From Micromussa lordhowensis (taxonomy: Eukaryota > Cnidaria > Anthozoa > Scleractinia > Lobophylliidae), in contig OZ026602.1 in NCBI GenBank assembly GCA_964020085.1, positions 30,285,477 to 30,349,476 of the forward strand: a stretch of 64,000 nt of DNA. The letters are read 5' to 3'. This document shows, in pieces, positions 11,501 through 22,900 of the stretch. Made by a program: the position numbers and the translations under genes. Under the pieces are notes generated by a model. It did not search any database, was not told where the DNA came from, and saw only the letters and a program-made list of their open reading frames with translations. The stretch's first letter is position 1. Each line of letters begins with the position of its first letter.

Positions 11501-14500
11501 TACCAAGGTGTATGGCAGCTATGGGTCAACGTCATGTACCGTCCTCCCAGCTCATACATCATCCGGAGGCTATCCAAGCTACTGTCAATAGCGTGACCCC
11601 CCTCTATGCCAATCATGGAGGCAATCTTTCCGTTCTTGTGTGCATCTTTTATTCCCTTCGCAGTTGAGACGAAAGTAAAATCATCCGGGTACTTCTCAAC
11701 CATGCGGAGGATGACGTCAATCTGCTCGAGGAACAAACGAACCGAGTTCTTGTACTGATTGAAGCAAGATACGTATGCTGACCAGAACTGCACAAAAAAA
11801 AACATACCTAACTTACTCTCACTCCTTTTTCCTTTGGAATTGGGAGGGACGGGAAAGGTCCTTTTCTCGCCCCTCCCAATTATTTTAGGGAGAAGCCCTG
11901 GAAACGAGCTTGGTTATGTGCGATGATTAAAATCTAAAATAAGCATTATTCCGATTCTTGACACAATGATCAACTAGCTTTTCTTTTGATTCAAAACGTG
12001 GCCTCATAATAATCAAAGTGCTCTTTGACCAAACCAGTCGATTTCCCTGTGGATGATGATTGACATGTGTGGCTTTTTGTTTAACTTGGCATCAATCTAT
12101 TTACCAGGACCGAAACGTGTGATTCGTTATTTCCAAATAACAAAAATCAATCGTTTCTGGCTTACACAGATATTTTTGTATCGTTTCTAAACTTATATCC
12201 ATGAATCAAGAATTCGACTCTCCAGCGGTGTTGGCTGTGTTGAGACAAACCCAGGCCCAATTGTGACTGACTTTGATGTCAGTTAAAGTATTTCTGCTCT
12301 TTACTCACAGAGAAGCACTGTGTAGCAAACTCTCTAATAACCATTGTTTATCAACAACATAGGCGGATTTCCGGTGCTGCTGATATCGCTCAGATCTTAC
12401 ACAGGGGATTCTTTAAACAGTTTGCTCTCAAAGTGCAAATGTGAAAAGTGTGAATTAGCAGAGAACATGTCTGTATTTAACACTTATTTTAGCTTGCACT
12501 TCAGTGGAAGTTTGGCAGTGAAAATAATTATTAATAAATTGTAATTATTATAATTCATACCCTCTTTTATTCTGCTTGTAGGACACTGAAATGGTTACAG
12601 GTTATTGTCCTAGCTTACTTCACATATTCAGTATAACAGACTTGTCAGTGTAAACAAGTATAATTTGGCTAGATATGGTTTCACAAGAAGTACATAATAA
12701 CCACAGAAGTAGGAATCATTCCATATTTGTACCATCTGAGTCAACAACAGCTTACACTAAAGATTGTACATTTCAATTATCAATGTTGTCATCTGAGCAA
12801 GCTTGCAATAAACGGTCTTTACTTGTTCTTCAAAAACTCATTAATAATTCATAAGCACATGAGCCTATCAGAGACGTCAAATTGATCACGTGCATGAACC
12901 TTTATACCTGGTAAAAATGAGAACGACTACCATGATCTTTATATAAAGATCACACGTAATCTTTATATAAAGATCTCCGTGTGATCTTTATATAAAGATC
13001 TCAATCAATTGTTCTCAATGCACGCGTTTTCTCGGGTTTTCGAAGCCGCAGAAGAATTCGCATGCACGTGTTTTCTCGGGTTTTTGAAACAATAGAAAAA
13101 TTCGCAGGTAGGTGTTATCGCGGATTTTTGAAGCTATTTTTGAAGCTGTTCAAAACACTCGCAGCACGTGTTTTATCGGGTTTAAAAACACACGGCTACG
13201 CCTCGTGTTTTTAAACCCGATAAAACACTGCTGCGAGTGTTTTAAACAGTACTTAATAAAGCCTTACAGTCTTTAAATTACAGTCTTTAAAGTGCCTATG
13301 AAGTAAAAAATAATTGCTGCTGATTTGAAAGGATTTTCAGTGCAAAGTAGAATGGTGTTTTCCTTTTTGGAATACCTTTTTTCGTTTTAGAGATATTCAC
13401 GTTTTTGTATTATGAGTGATGACGTTATAGGTGGTTCCACTAAAACAGTCCAACACTCAATCAAGCATATCTCTAGAAATATTAAAGCGGTGGCCTTCAA
13501 ACTTGGCACCAGAAATGTACATCGTAAAAGAAACAAAACGAGACTCGTTGTGCCGTTGCCATGACAACGGTTATGCCGCTGGTCGTGTTTTAATTAAAAG
13601 TAAAATTCTCAGATTTTATCTTAAACAAAGATCATCCACTCTCAACAATCTAATGGGGAGAGTTAAGACAATATGGGAACCATGTGTGTTCCGAGCAAGA
13701 CCCTCTGTCCCTTTTCAAAGGGTTGCAAATGGGCATATTTGGTTTTTCACAGAGAGAGACTGGAGCCAAGAGTGTTGCCATGGTAACAAAATGGTAGGTG
13801 TCATTCCGTTCCTTTTGTGATGTATATTTCTGGTGCCAAGTTTGAAGAACACTGCTCCAATATTTCTGGAGATATTAATGATTCAGTGTTTTACTTTTCA
13901 AGTAAAACGATTTATGACGTCATCACTTCCCTCAATGCATAATACAAAAACATAAATATTTCTAGAACGAAAAAAGATATTTCAAAAAGGAAAACGCCAT
14001 TCTTCTTTACTTTGATAAGCCTTTCAAATAAGCAACAATAATTTTTTACTTCATAGGCACTTTAAATAAATCCGATTTGGTAGTTGGTTTTATATTGATT
14101 ATATATGCATTATTCCTGTTTCAAATAAAATGACCAAGGATCACTACAAAACGATCACTCTTAATAAGGTAATATGCATGTATTACATATCCGACCATGT
14201 ACGCACTGCGTACCTATTTTTCTTTTTGCCTGAAGACAAAAGCGTAGTCTGCTTTATAATTTGGTTTTATCAACTGGGTTGAAAATGTGAATTGGCCACC
14301 GTAAAGAGATTCGGAAGCTGACGTTTTGAGCGTTAGGCCGATTCGCTCCGACGAAGGGCTAACGCTCGAAACGTCAGTTGTAATGTAATAGTGTAATAAT
14401 CCCACAGTTGTAATGTAATACTCCCGTCAGTTGTAATGTTGTAATGTAATACTCCCACCGACGCAGCACCATAGTTTCGTTAGAAACTTGCCCCCTTTGC

Positions 14501-16673
14501 ATAATCGAGGTCGATTATGAAAAACAGCAAGGTCGTGTAACGTCAAAAACCGTGTTGTTATCGGTTCCGAACTTGAAGTACCGGTAAGTACATGTCGCTA
14601 CTTGTGGATGTTCTTAACCAAAAATAGGGTTGAACAAGAAAAGAAAAAGTCCAGTGGCTTAAAAAAACACTAAAAAGAAGCCGACGAATCAAGGAGTAGA
14701 ACTCGGGTCCACTAGATTGGAACATAGTAACTCGTTAGAAACCTTGCTTAAAGGGGGAAAGATACAAACTACTAACAGCAAATATGCAAATTAGCCAACA
14801 AATACGTGACTTACAGTCTCTTAAACTGCAAACCTCTCGGACGCTGACTTTTAGCGTGGCTAGTACACAGGGAACAATGGTAGCGCGAATCGATTCAAAT
14901 GACGTCAAAACCCAACTGTGTTACGATGATTAAATGTACTACAAACAGACATATAGAGCTTTTCGCGAGTGCAACAATCGCAGTTGACCTAGAAATGTAA
15001 AACGATACATGTGCCTGCAACATACTACAGTATCTGTGTCTCAGCACCTCAGATCAATATGCACTCCCTTTGCCCAATGAAGAGTTCAGAGTCCATTCCT
15101 ATGTCCACTTACCTGAGCTCCAACACCACCTTTTCTGAGCCTGGGTATATCAGTGTGGAAGTCTGGGTTGTCCTTGTCTAAAGTCACGTTTTCCATTCTA
15201 TTCATGTAGTTCTTCCTTAGTTGCCATGGAATATCGTTATGTCTACAAGTGAAACAACAAGAAAGGAAATAATTGTATTTGAATACCATGTCATTTGGAG
15301 GGCAGCACAAATGACATGGCATTCAAATAAGGCGCAGAAATAGGGCTCAATATTGGACCTTGAGACATGGTCCCAAGTAAGCAGTAACGAATCAAATCCT
15401 CAGCACGATTGCAATAGAAAACGTTCATCACAATCTCCGTTCATTTCCGATGTTGCTGGCGGGATTTCGAGCGCTATTGCATTGTACCACAGTATGTATA
15501 AAAAACAAGAATCGCTTTTTAATAGGAATGATGGAGCTAGTTTCCAAATTTTTCGATCGAACTTCAAATCTATACAGACTGCTATTGAACTCCATACAAA
15601 CTCTTATAGAACGATTGGCCACGCGTGGGATCGCTCTACGTAATGAGATGTCAGCTAAAAAAAATTGAAATCCTGGAGAGCATCAATTTTACTTTCCGAC
15701 CCTAAAAATAACAACCAAACGAAAGAAAAGTGAGAGATTGTAGGGATTGTATTTCTTCGTCAAAGCTCGTTAGGCATGAGAATATTGTCAAGCTACCACA
15801 AGGGAAAACATGACAGCAACGTGAAGTGTGTTCCCGGTGACACGCAACAACACAAATATCTCCAGTTTCCCTTTTGGCGCGGTTTTTGACCCAGAAAGAA
15901 CTGAAATTTCACGTTTTCAAATGGCTAAAACGCCGTGAAGGAAAAACGCTACAAGGAAATTGTTTTCGTGTTTCACATCAGAACCTAATGTAGAATCGAA
16001 CAAGAAAATACAAAAAAATACTGTCACGGGGTCAAGTCGGATTATTTTTGTTTACCTTTCCGGTGCGGCTTTGTTGTCTGTATTGTTTACAAAGAATTCA
16101 AGTCTACTAGTAGCCCTTGTACAGCGCACTTACCATGCCCTGTGAATTGTTCGAAACTCATGTCCGCCTTTCGCGCCTTCCATTCTCACGCAGTGGAAAT
16201 TTGCCGCATATTGTTTAGCAGGCGCCTCGACGAGTTCTCATCAAGATGCGGCTATACTAGAATGTCATTCTGTTGAATTGAAAATCAGAACGAATGCAAA
16301 TCCAAGCATAGTGCCCCTCTGTTTACACGCGTGTCGTGTTTCGCGGTTGCTACACGCGCGGCCCATCTGAAGATCACCGGAAGGTTGCCATGTAGTGCAT
16401 TCTTCGTTTCCGTTTAACCAACGTTCGATTGAGATGTATTTATCAGCAAAGAAGGATGAACGTTTCTATGAAAGAATATGAATCGAAAAGAAATTCTTAC
16501 CCATCAACAAGCGGTGTTTCGTCCAATATCTGCTGGGCGCGTTCCGTGTAACTCTTTGCTATGGGCGTTTCATCTTCGTCTTTCTTTCCTAATAACAGAG
16601 CGGAAGGTACAGCTATAACGATCACAAGAACAACTACAACCACTGTACCGATTAGGATAGCCTTGCGATTCAT
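5537..16673 (-). CDS. Membrane dipeptidase, signal-anchored paralogue
   Basis: A zinc dipeptidase of the renal dipeptidase (M19, DPEP) family, which cleaves dipeptides at the cell surface or outside the cell. Exons on the minus strand: 16673-16501, 15242-15113, 11787-11504, 9816-9759, 8943-8844, 8606-8530, 6976-6892, 5870-5795, 5672-5537. All have AG/GT borders and join in frame into 373 residues. The start ATG at 16673 precedes a hydrophobic valine-rich segment (about residues 5-24) followed by KKDEDE, which suggests an uncleaved type II anchor. Visible metal and active-site residues: His59 and Asp61 in HNDIPWQ, Glu163 in GIEGGH, the His of DMSHIS and of FSHSSAY, and Asp in GGDYDG. The last exon (about 40-50 residues, by comparison with the paralogue) was not found below 5537, so the gene is incomplete at its 3' end. 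Introns carry many repeats. Confidence 0.9.
5962..6254 (+). repeat. tRNA-derived SINE, full-length copy
   Basis: The head reads like a tRNA: A box TGGCGCAGTGGTGAGAGC near 5974 and B box GGGTTCGATTCC near 6016. A body of about 150 bases follows, ending in AATAAAGTTGTTG and an ATT microsatellite tail to 6254. A second copy of the head lies at 43342. It sits in intron 7 of the minus-strand dipeptidase. The acceptor arms do not pair well, so this is a SINE and not a tRNA gene. Confidence 0.85.
7160..7395. repeat. Two copies of a TCTCCCCAGCGCT / GCTGGATCGGACAA unit
   Basis: The pair TCTCCCCAGCGCT and CGCTGGATCGGACAA occurs at about 7170-7207 and again at 7341-7391, about 170 bases apart, with different bases between the two halves. 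CCAGCGC and GCGCTGG are complementary, so each copy could form a short hairpin. The family is not one I recognise. Confidence 0.5.
7982..8480. repeat. Low-complexity GAAA/GAAT tract
   Basis: Purine-rich GAGAGAAA followed by imperfect GAAT, GAATAAAT and AATGAATG tetranucleotide runs. Open frames here are low-complexity artefacts. It lies in an intron of the minus-strand dipeptidase, next to exon 6. Confidence 0.75.
10160..11112 (-). mobile_element. TTAA-flanked element carrying a THAP-domain exon
   Basis: Inverted termini AGTGCTACTGCGAC (10164) and GTCGCAGTAGCACT (ending 11108) are flanked by TTAA at 10160 and 11109. On the minus strand 10778-10545 encodes a THAP zinc finger starting MPSRRC: C-x4-C in CVVQGC, the conserved Trp in KWKAF, and C-x2-H in CSDHF. 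Kolobok transposases are known to carry a THAP domain and to duplicate TTAA, so this is probably a decayed Kolobok copy. No catalytic transposase region remains in its 945 bp. A hairpin (10506-10580) abuts the end of the THAP reading frame. Confidence 0.72.
10506..10580. repeat. Hairpin with about 31-bp arms
   Basis: GTAGAGAATTTTTTTTTGTC at the left is matched in inverted orientation by the right arm ending TTTTCTCTAC, around the shared core CCATACATCGTC. The loop is about 12 bases. It lies exactly where the THAP frame loses homology, so it is either an insertion or an inverted duplication of the exon edge. Confidence 0.7.
11109..11344. mobile_element. TTAA-flanked miniature element (228 bp)
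   Basis: Termini GGGCTTTCAAAATTAAC (11113) and GTTAATTTTTAAAGCCC (ending 11340) are inverted copies flanked by TTAA at 11109-11112 and 11341-11344. The left TTAA is shared with the right end of the THAP element. It has no coding content. Confidence 0.72.
12829..13255 (-). repeat. About 427-bp repeat with three 18-bp palindromes, copy 1
   Basis: The block contains three copies of the perfect palindrome GATCTTTATATAAAGATC near 12940-13000 and a large hairpin near its right end (about 13160-13240) built on AAACACTCGCAGCACGTG and its complement. A near-identical copy lies in reverse orientation at 46003-46430. I see no terminal inverted repeats or open frame, so its class is unknown. It lies in an intron of the minus-strand dipeptidase. 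Confidence 0.8.
13287..14065. mobile_element. TTAA-flanked MITE (771 bp) with long inverted arms
   Basis: Left terminus AGTGCCTATGAAGTAAAAAA at 13291 and right terminus ending TTCATAGGCACT at 14061 are flanked by TTAA at 13287-13290 and 14062-14065. The arms match in inverted orientation for roughly 150 bases. The AGTGCC ends resemble those of the element at 10069, so the two probably use the same transposase. It contains no transposase coding. Confidence 0.8.
14235..14515. repeat. Repeat shared with 41290-41460
   Basis: ATAATTTGGTTTTATCAACT near 14261 and GTGAATTGGCCACCG near 14288 recur at 41349-41390. The block CTCCCACCGACGCAGCACCA near 14453 is the reverse complement of GGTGCTGCGTCGGTGGGGAG near 41320. 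Between them is a small palindrome, ACGTTTTGAGCGTTAG with its inverted partner CTAACGCTCGAAACGT. Confidence 0.6.
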
Positions 16674-16960
16674 TACAGCTTTGTGAATTAGACGAGTGAA
16701 TGACGGAGCAACTGTGCTGCAATCAAACTCGGGGTAGTGTCAGAAAAATATTCACAATTTGATGGCTTGCTGTTTCAACTGTCAACTTTCTAGCGCGCTT
16801 ATTGGTCAAAAGCTATTGCTTATTAGCTTTTCATGGATTTTCATTGTTGTAACGATAACTAAAAAAGAGGATAGAATATCTCTGTACAGCGAGCGCCCTG
16901 TTTGACGCTTCATATTTCAAGCGTCCTTTTGGCTCTGAAGCTGGAAATACTTCAGCGAAC
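16674..16960. promoter_or_regulatory. Shared promoter region of two divergent dipeptidase genes
   Basis: These 287 bases separate the start codons of two head-to-head paralogous genes, so both 5' UTRs and promoters must lie here unless non-coding first exons exist. An inverted CCAAT (ATTGG) is visible at 16801. I see no clear TATA box. That it works in both directions is inference from spacing. Confidence 0.6.
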
Positions 16961-19900
16961 ATGATGACCTCCAAACGCCTCCGTTTATTTGGTTGGTTTC
17001 TTGGTTTTCTCAGCGTGGCCAGTTGCGTGCCCGCCTCCTCCGGACGGAGCGCTCGAGCGGTTGATATTTACGCCGCGCAGGCGAATAAGATCCTGGATGA
17101 GACACCTCTAGTAGACGGGTGAGTGCGTAACAGCGTAAGGTTTCACAGTTTCTGTTTCGCAAGTGCTAGATATTACAAAGGGTTTAGTGAAGTCCAAATG
17201 ATATAGGCAAACCCGAATGTTAATTATACCTTTCAATTCGACCCTGTTTTATTTCTAGCCCTATTGCCACAAGACGGAAATATCTGGTTTCCCCCTCGGC
17301 ATTTGTACTCGGTCATAATAAATTTTGATCTAACATGTCGTTGCACGGAAACGAAATGATTCTGTTGGTATGCAATCGATGGACTATGGAGTAGTTCCCT
17401 CTTTCGTCGAGCGAGACCGTAAATAAATAGACTTGCAACAAGTCGACCTCTTGAATTTTAATTTTCGTTATGTTAGACCGAAAAGACCGAAAAGCAGGGT
17501 AGAAGCGGCCGTTGTAGGTCGCGAAGCGGCCGACGGAGCGACGAAGTCGCGAGAGGTCGACTTGTCTCGCTTGAAGGGTTTCCATTTACGTTTCGCGCCA
17601 AAAATGAAGAGTGGCGTGACTTGCAACTGGTGTCTCAGATTACATTTTGAAGTTGCAGAAACGTGAGAGGACTGGGAAAGAGTATGGTTGTTTTCCGTTT
17701 GTTTGAAAAACTAAGATATTCAGATGAAAGATCAACTAAATTTGAGAGTATACTAAGAATAAAAGTATTTAGAGAAGGAAAATGGGAAAATGGTAGCTCT
17801 TCAAATATCACCTAAAATAGAGAGTTTGTATTGATTGGTTAGACATGCCACAAAATTATAAGGATTTGTATGGAATTTTGCAACTTTTGAGATTGTCCCA
17901 TTTGAACAATTTTCCACTGAAAACTCTCAAACTTGGCTGGGTAGCTTTTCATTCAGTAACATTTCAGTTGAAATGTTTAGATTTTCAATCTAATCAATAT
18001 AAGAAACTCGTCCCAGTCCTCTCACGTTTCTGCAATGGGCTATGGCGGAAAGTATCGGTTTCACTCCGACCAAAACAATCGAACGTGTATGCGTTTCTCC
18101 TGGGTCGAAAGAGCAAATTTACTTACTTTGTACTAAAGAGATTAGGAACAAAGATTTTAAACGAAAATTGACGATATCGGGAGGGAAAAAAGACCAAAGC
18201 GTGTTTAAATCTTGAGTTGATCACCGGAAAGGAGGTATCCAGTGGCGAAGGTTCACTTTTGACAAACATTTTGTGCCGACAAAAACGAAACCGTAGTTCG
18301 GAAGATTCTTGATGTAAGAGAAAGCTTCGAATTATCGAGGAAGTCCAATGAAGCCAAGAAAGGCGGGACAACGTCCGTAAAAAGGCTTATATCACCTTAA
18401 CTTTAAAATCTAAAATGTCCTGTAACTGTTGTTCAGAACAGTCGTCTCCTACATAGGAAGCTGGAATTCCATGGGAATTTAGGTTAGAGACCTGATCTTT
18501 CATCAGGGAAATAAGCGAAACCACATCAAGACGATGGAGTAGCTATTCGCTTGATCTCCATTCAAACAATTAAACGCATACGGCGCTAGCTCGAAAGTCA
18601 AACTTTTCCCAGCTCCGGTTGGCGCAGAAACAAACACGTCTCTTCCGGACAGATATGCTTTAAATGTTTTATTCTGGTAGTCACGCAATATTAGATATCC
18701 CGTGGTCTTTGAAGCTTCTGTAATGGCTTTCCCAAATCGACCCCATATTTTTGAGCATAGTTGACATTTCGGTCCCCAAGGAATGTCCAGGAGACCTCTG
18801 ATTGGTTAAAGCGCAGCGACCCGTAATTGGCGCCAATCAAGTATGAAAAGTCCTTCGTCCGGCGGGTACTGAAATCATAGTTAATGCTGTTAACTATGCT
18901 GAAATGAACAAGACGAAGGACTTTTCTGAAAGTCTATAAATAAACCGCGAGGAAAAATCGTCGCTTGAAACGAACGTGGCGTGACGCGAACAAATGAGAC
19001 AATTACGTTTTGTTTGACTCAAGAGTGAGGTACCTTGCTCCACAACCTCGTTCGCAGAGCCGTTTCCCTGGCTTGGGGGCGCTGAAAAACAGAGCTTCTT
19101 CTCCAAATGGAGAGGGTTTTCTGAACCAAAATCTTTGCAAGGGTAGATGATATCATAGAAAAATTAACCTGAGTGGGGGGAGGGGGAGAAGAAAATAGAA
19201 ATTCATTCCCAGTCCTCCGCATTCATATATGTAGAGGAGGTTATAAACTAGCCTGCAGTGCAGGCGTTTTGGAGCTCGCGATCGTAAATTCGCCGCCATA
19301 TTGGCTTGGGAAAAATGGGTGGGGAGGACGCATTTTCGTCTCTCCCCAAGCCTCTTCCGAGTTTGAATTCAAGATGGTGCTCGCTTGATCAAAATGCGCT
19401 CGCTCGCGACCTCGCTCGCCAAAATACGCCTGCATTGCAGGCTAGTTATAAACAAGCTTATTTTACATGTAAATCTTGAACGATTTTAAAACAGATTGAT
19501 CATTTTCTTTTTGTAGGCACAATGATATCCCGTATCAGATCCGCATGAAGTACCACAACCGGTTTGAAAACCTCACGTTTGATACTGATGAAAAGTCGTG
19601 GCATACTGACATACCACGGCTGAGGACAGGAAGAGTTGGAAGCCAGGTACTAAATAGAAATCAAATAGGTTTGATTCTCAATCAGAATTACATGCAGAGA
19701 AAAATGAGAAAGTGAATAAACAATTAGTTTTGAAAGAAATTATTTTCTACATGATTAAGGAGCCAAGTGATTTCACAGACAGCCCAAGCTCTCTCTATGA
19801 ACCACACAAGCAACAAAATATGGCATCTAATTATAAGAGTATATATGGGATATTCTACAAGATATCCATGGAGGTGGTTAGAAGTGAAAATTCTCAATAA

Positions 19901-22900
19901 AAATGGCTTACCTTATTCTATATGTATGTTGTTTGCTCCTGGTGTGGTTATTTTGCCAATTTAACTTGACTTAAGTGACTTTTTTGAATCCCAGTTTTCC
20001 CTTTATTGAGAATTTTTACTTTTAACCACCTCCATGGATATCTTGACAAAGAGACAAAAGATACTGAATCATCTTTTTCTTTTAAAAAATGTATAAAGGA
20101 AAAAATTCTATCAAAGTAGGGTAATGACAGTTGTGGCAAATAACTCTCCAACGAGCACTTTTTTTTCACTCTTTGTTGCTTCCACAATAATTATTATGTA
20201 TCCATTATTGGTATCTTTGACTGATTGTAAGGCAAGCATTTAACAACATTTAAGAATTGACTGTTGACGGGGGTCTATTACCTCAAGCATTTCTGCTTAT
20301 TTATAGACTCCTCATCAATTTTTGGTTTTAAAGCCTGTTTGTAAGAATATTCATAATTAACAAATTGACGTCAGTTTTTCATGCGTCTGTCCTGTTATTG
20401 ATCATAAATTTTGTCATCACATTGTCAAAGTAGCTGTGGATCCACGAGGCGATAGCCGAGTGGATCCGCAGACTACTTTGACAATGTGATGACGAAATTC
20501 ATTGTCAATAACAGGACAGACTCATTAAAAACTGACGTCAATTTGTTTTTTACGATAACAAATGGTCGAATTGCCCGCTCTCGCTCGCTGACACGTCGCA
20601 CGAATTTCAAAATTCATGTGTCTGTCCGCATATTGACGATAAAAATTAGCCAATGAACGCGCGAGAATTTCTGCAGTTATCGTAAAATAATATATTGAAT
20701 ATAAAAGTGATGGAAGTAATAAAGTTGAAAGAAGGTTGCTGTCTTTATTGCAGGAGAGAACTGCATGTTATATCTAATATGGTAACTAAGGAAAAGTGGA
20801 CACTTAAAAAGGAATGATAGCTCAAAGAGGTTAAACTACATGTATGGTTTAATAAAATCCTCAAATAGTAGAGGGTCTGTACCCTTGGCTAGAGTACACT
20901 TGAATAAAGCTATTGTTGTTGTTGTAATTGTTTGAACATGTTTAGTTTTGGGCAGCATGGAGTCCGTGTGGCATTCGGCTAAAAGATGCAGTCAGAGTAG
21001 GACTGGAACAAGTTGCTGTGATCCACAGATTAGTGGAGAAATATCCAGATGACCTGGTGTTTGTGAGAACAGCCCAAGGCATAAAAGACGCGAAGAAAAA
21101 TGGAAAGATTGGCTCTTTGATAGGCCTGGAGGGTGGACACATGATTGACTCAAGCCTTGCTGCTCTGCGAATGTTTTATAGACTTGGAGTCAGATATATG
21201 ACTCTTACCCACTCCTGTAATACTGCATGGTAATCTTAAAAAAATTTTCTTCACTAAAAGCAAAATTAAGTTTCAGTGAACTATAGTTTGAAAGTTATTT
21301 GATGGAATGTTGGCTCCTGATAGCCATTGCCCTGACTTCTCTAGAGTGAGCCTCTTATAAAATGTTAAACCTGGTCACTGTCAGGAAATAGGTCGTGAAT
21401 GTTGCACCTTAAACCAACATTGTGTTCTACAGGATGTTCCAATTTCCTATTATCAAAATAATTATTGTTGTCATTCAATCTGAACTGAACCTAAGGAGTG
21501 TTTTAATGGTTCCAGGAAATGGTTAGGAAAACTTGTAAAAATACTGAGATGTAACACAGATGAACCAGGAGCAGATCAAGTGAAGCAAAATTGCAGTACT
21601 TTGTAGTTTCTACCCCATTGTGCAGTATTGGAGTCTTACTGTTATTTCAATTGTCTTGTCTCTCACTTTTTCCCCTACAGGGCTGATGGATGGACTGACA
21701 AAAACTCAAAAGACATTCACCAAGGACTTACAGACTTTGGGAAAGTAAGTAAAACTATGAAATATCACCTATGAGGCCAATGGGACAATAATATGACACT
21801 GGCATTGCTTGTGATTTTCTGCTTCAAAGCCATTTCCCTCAAAATTATGTTTCCAAATTCACTTTTATCACATTGTAACTTCCTAATGAACATATTTTCG
21901 TTCAAATAGAAAAACAAAAGGGAGCTTGCAAAATTATGAAAACATTTATCATGCAATGGCTTTTAATGACTGCTAAAAATATCTGGATTATTTAAACTCT
22001 TTCCACTCCAATTTTTACATATTGATTTTTTTATTCTCACTAAGAGCATTGTACTTCAATTAACAAGGGTGCATAAAGAGTCCTGCAGCATAGCATTCAA
22101 CAGAGCCATGATCAGATTGTAACATGAAAATACAACATTTTACAGATCTTCTCAGGCCCATAGCTAGGATTTTTTACGGGTGGGTGCGATCAGTTGATTA
22201 TACGGACCAACGAGCGCCGGAGGCGCTCTTTACTAGGGGGGTCCGGGGGCATGCCCCCCCAGGAAATTTTGAAAATTAAGTTGTCTGAGACTGCATTTCG
22301 TGCGTTTTGAAGGTCAGTATGATAGCAATATAGGTCGCTAAAAGCGAACCTAAAAACGTGGATATTTGTCAAATTTTGAACTTCAAAATTGATTTTTTTT
22401 GGCAAAGAGAATGCTTTACGTATGTATTTTACAATGTAGAGAATAACAATGCCAATGTCACTATTTAAAAATAACAAAAATAGAAATAAAGTTGTAAATC
22501 CGTATTGTTCACTCGGCTGGCTGCTGATCATCATGATCTTTCAGAAGTGTGCCAAGCTCAAGCCTACTTGGGTGCATCTTTGCAACCAGATCAACTACTC
22601 CGTCCCGGGCTACTGATCAAACATGGAATCTGTTTTCGTATATTTATTTAATTTTTACTACGCAATCAGTGAATTAGAACAGAACAAACAGAACAACACT
22701 ATTATTTTTTTTTACTATTTATTTTTTTAACAAAAAAGTGGACCTCAGCAGTCTGCGGGGGGGTGCGGGCGCACCCATTGCACCCCCCCTCCTTACGGGC
22801 CTGCTTCTTTTCTATCAAGTATGCAACAGTTTCTGGATACCTTGTGCAACACCTTTTATTTTATCTGCGCTAAAAAAATAATACCACCACTCTTAGTTCT

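Noticed and set aside
12829..13255. Helitron interpretation of the three-palindrome repeat
   Set aside because: A hairpin lies near one end but the terminal bases do not fit TC...CTRR, and no A|T insertion context is clear.
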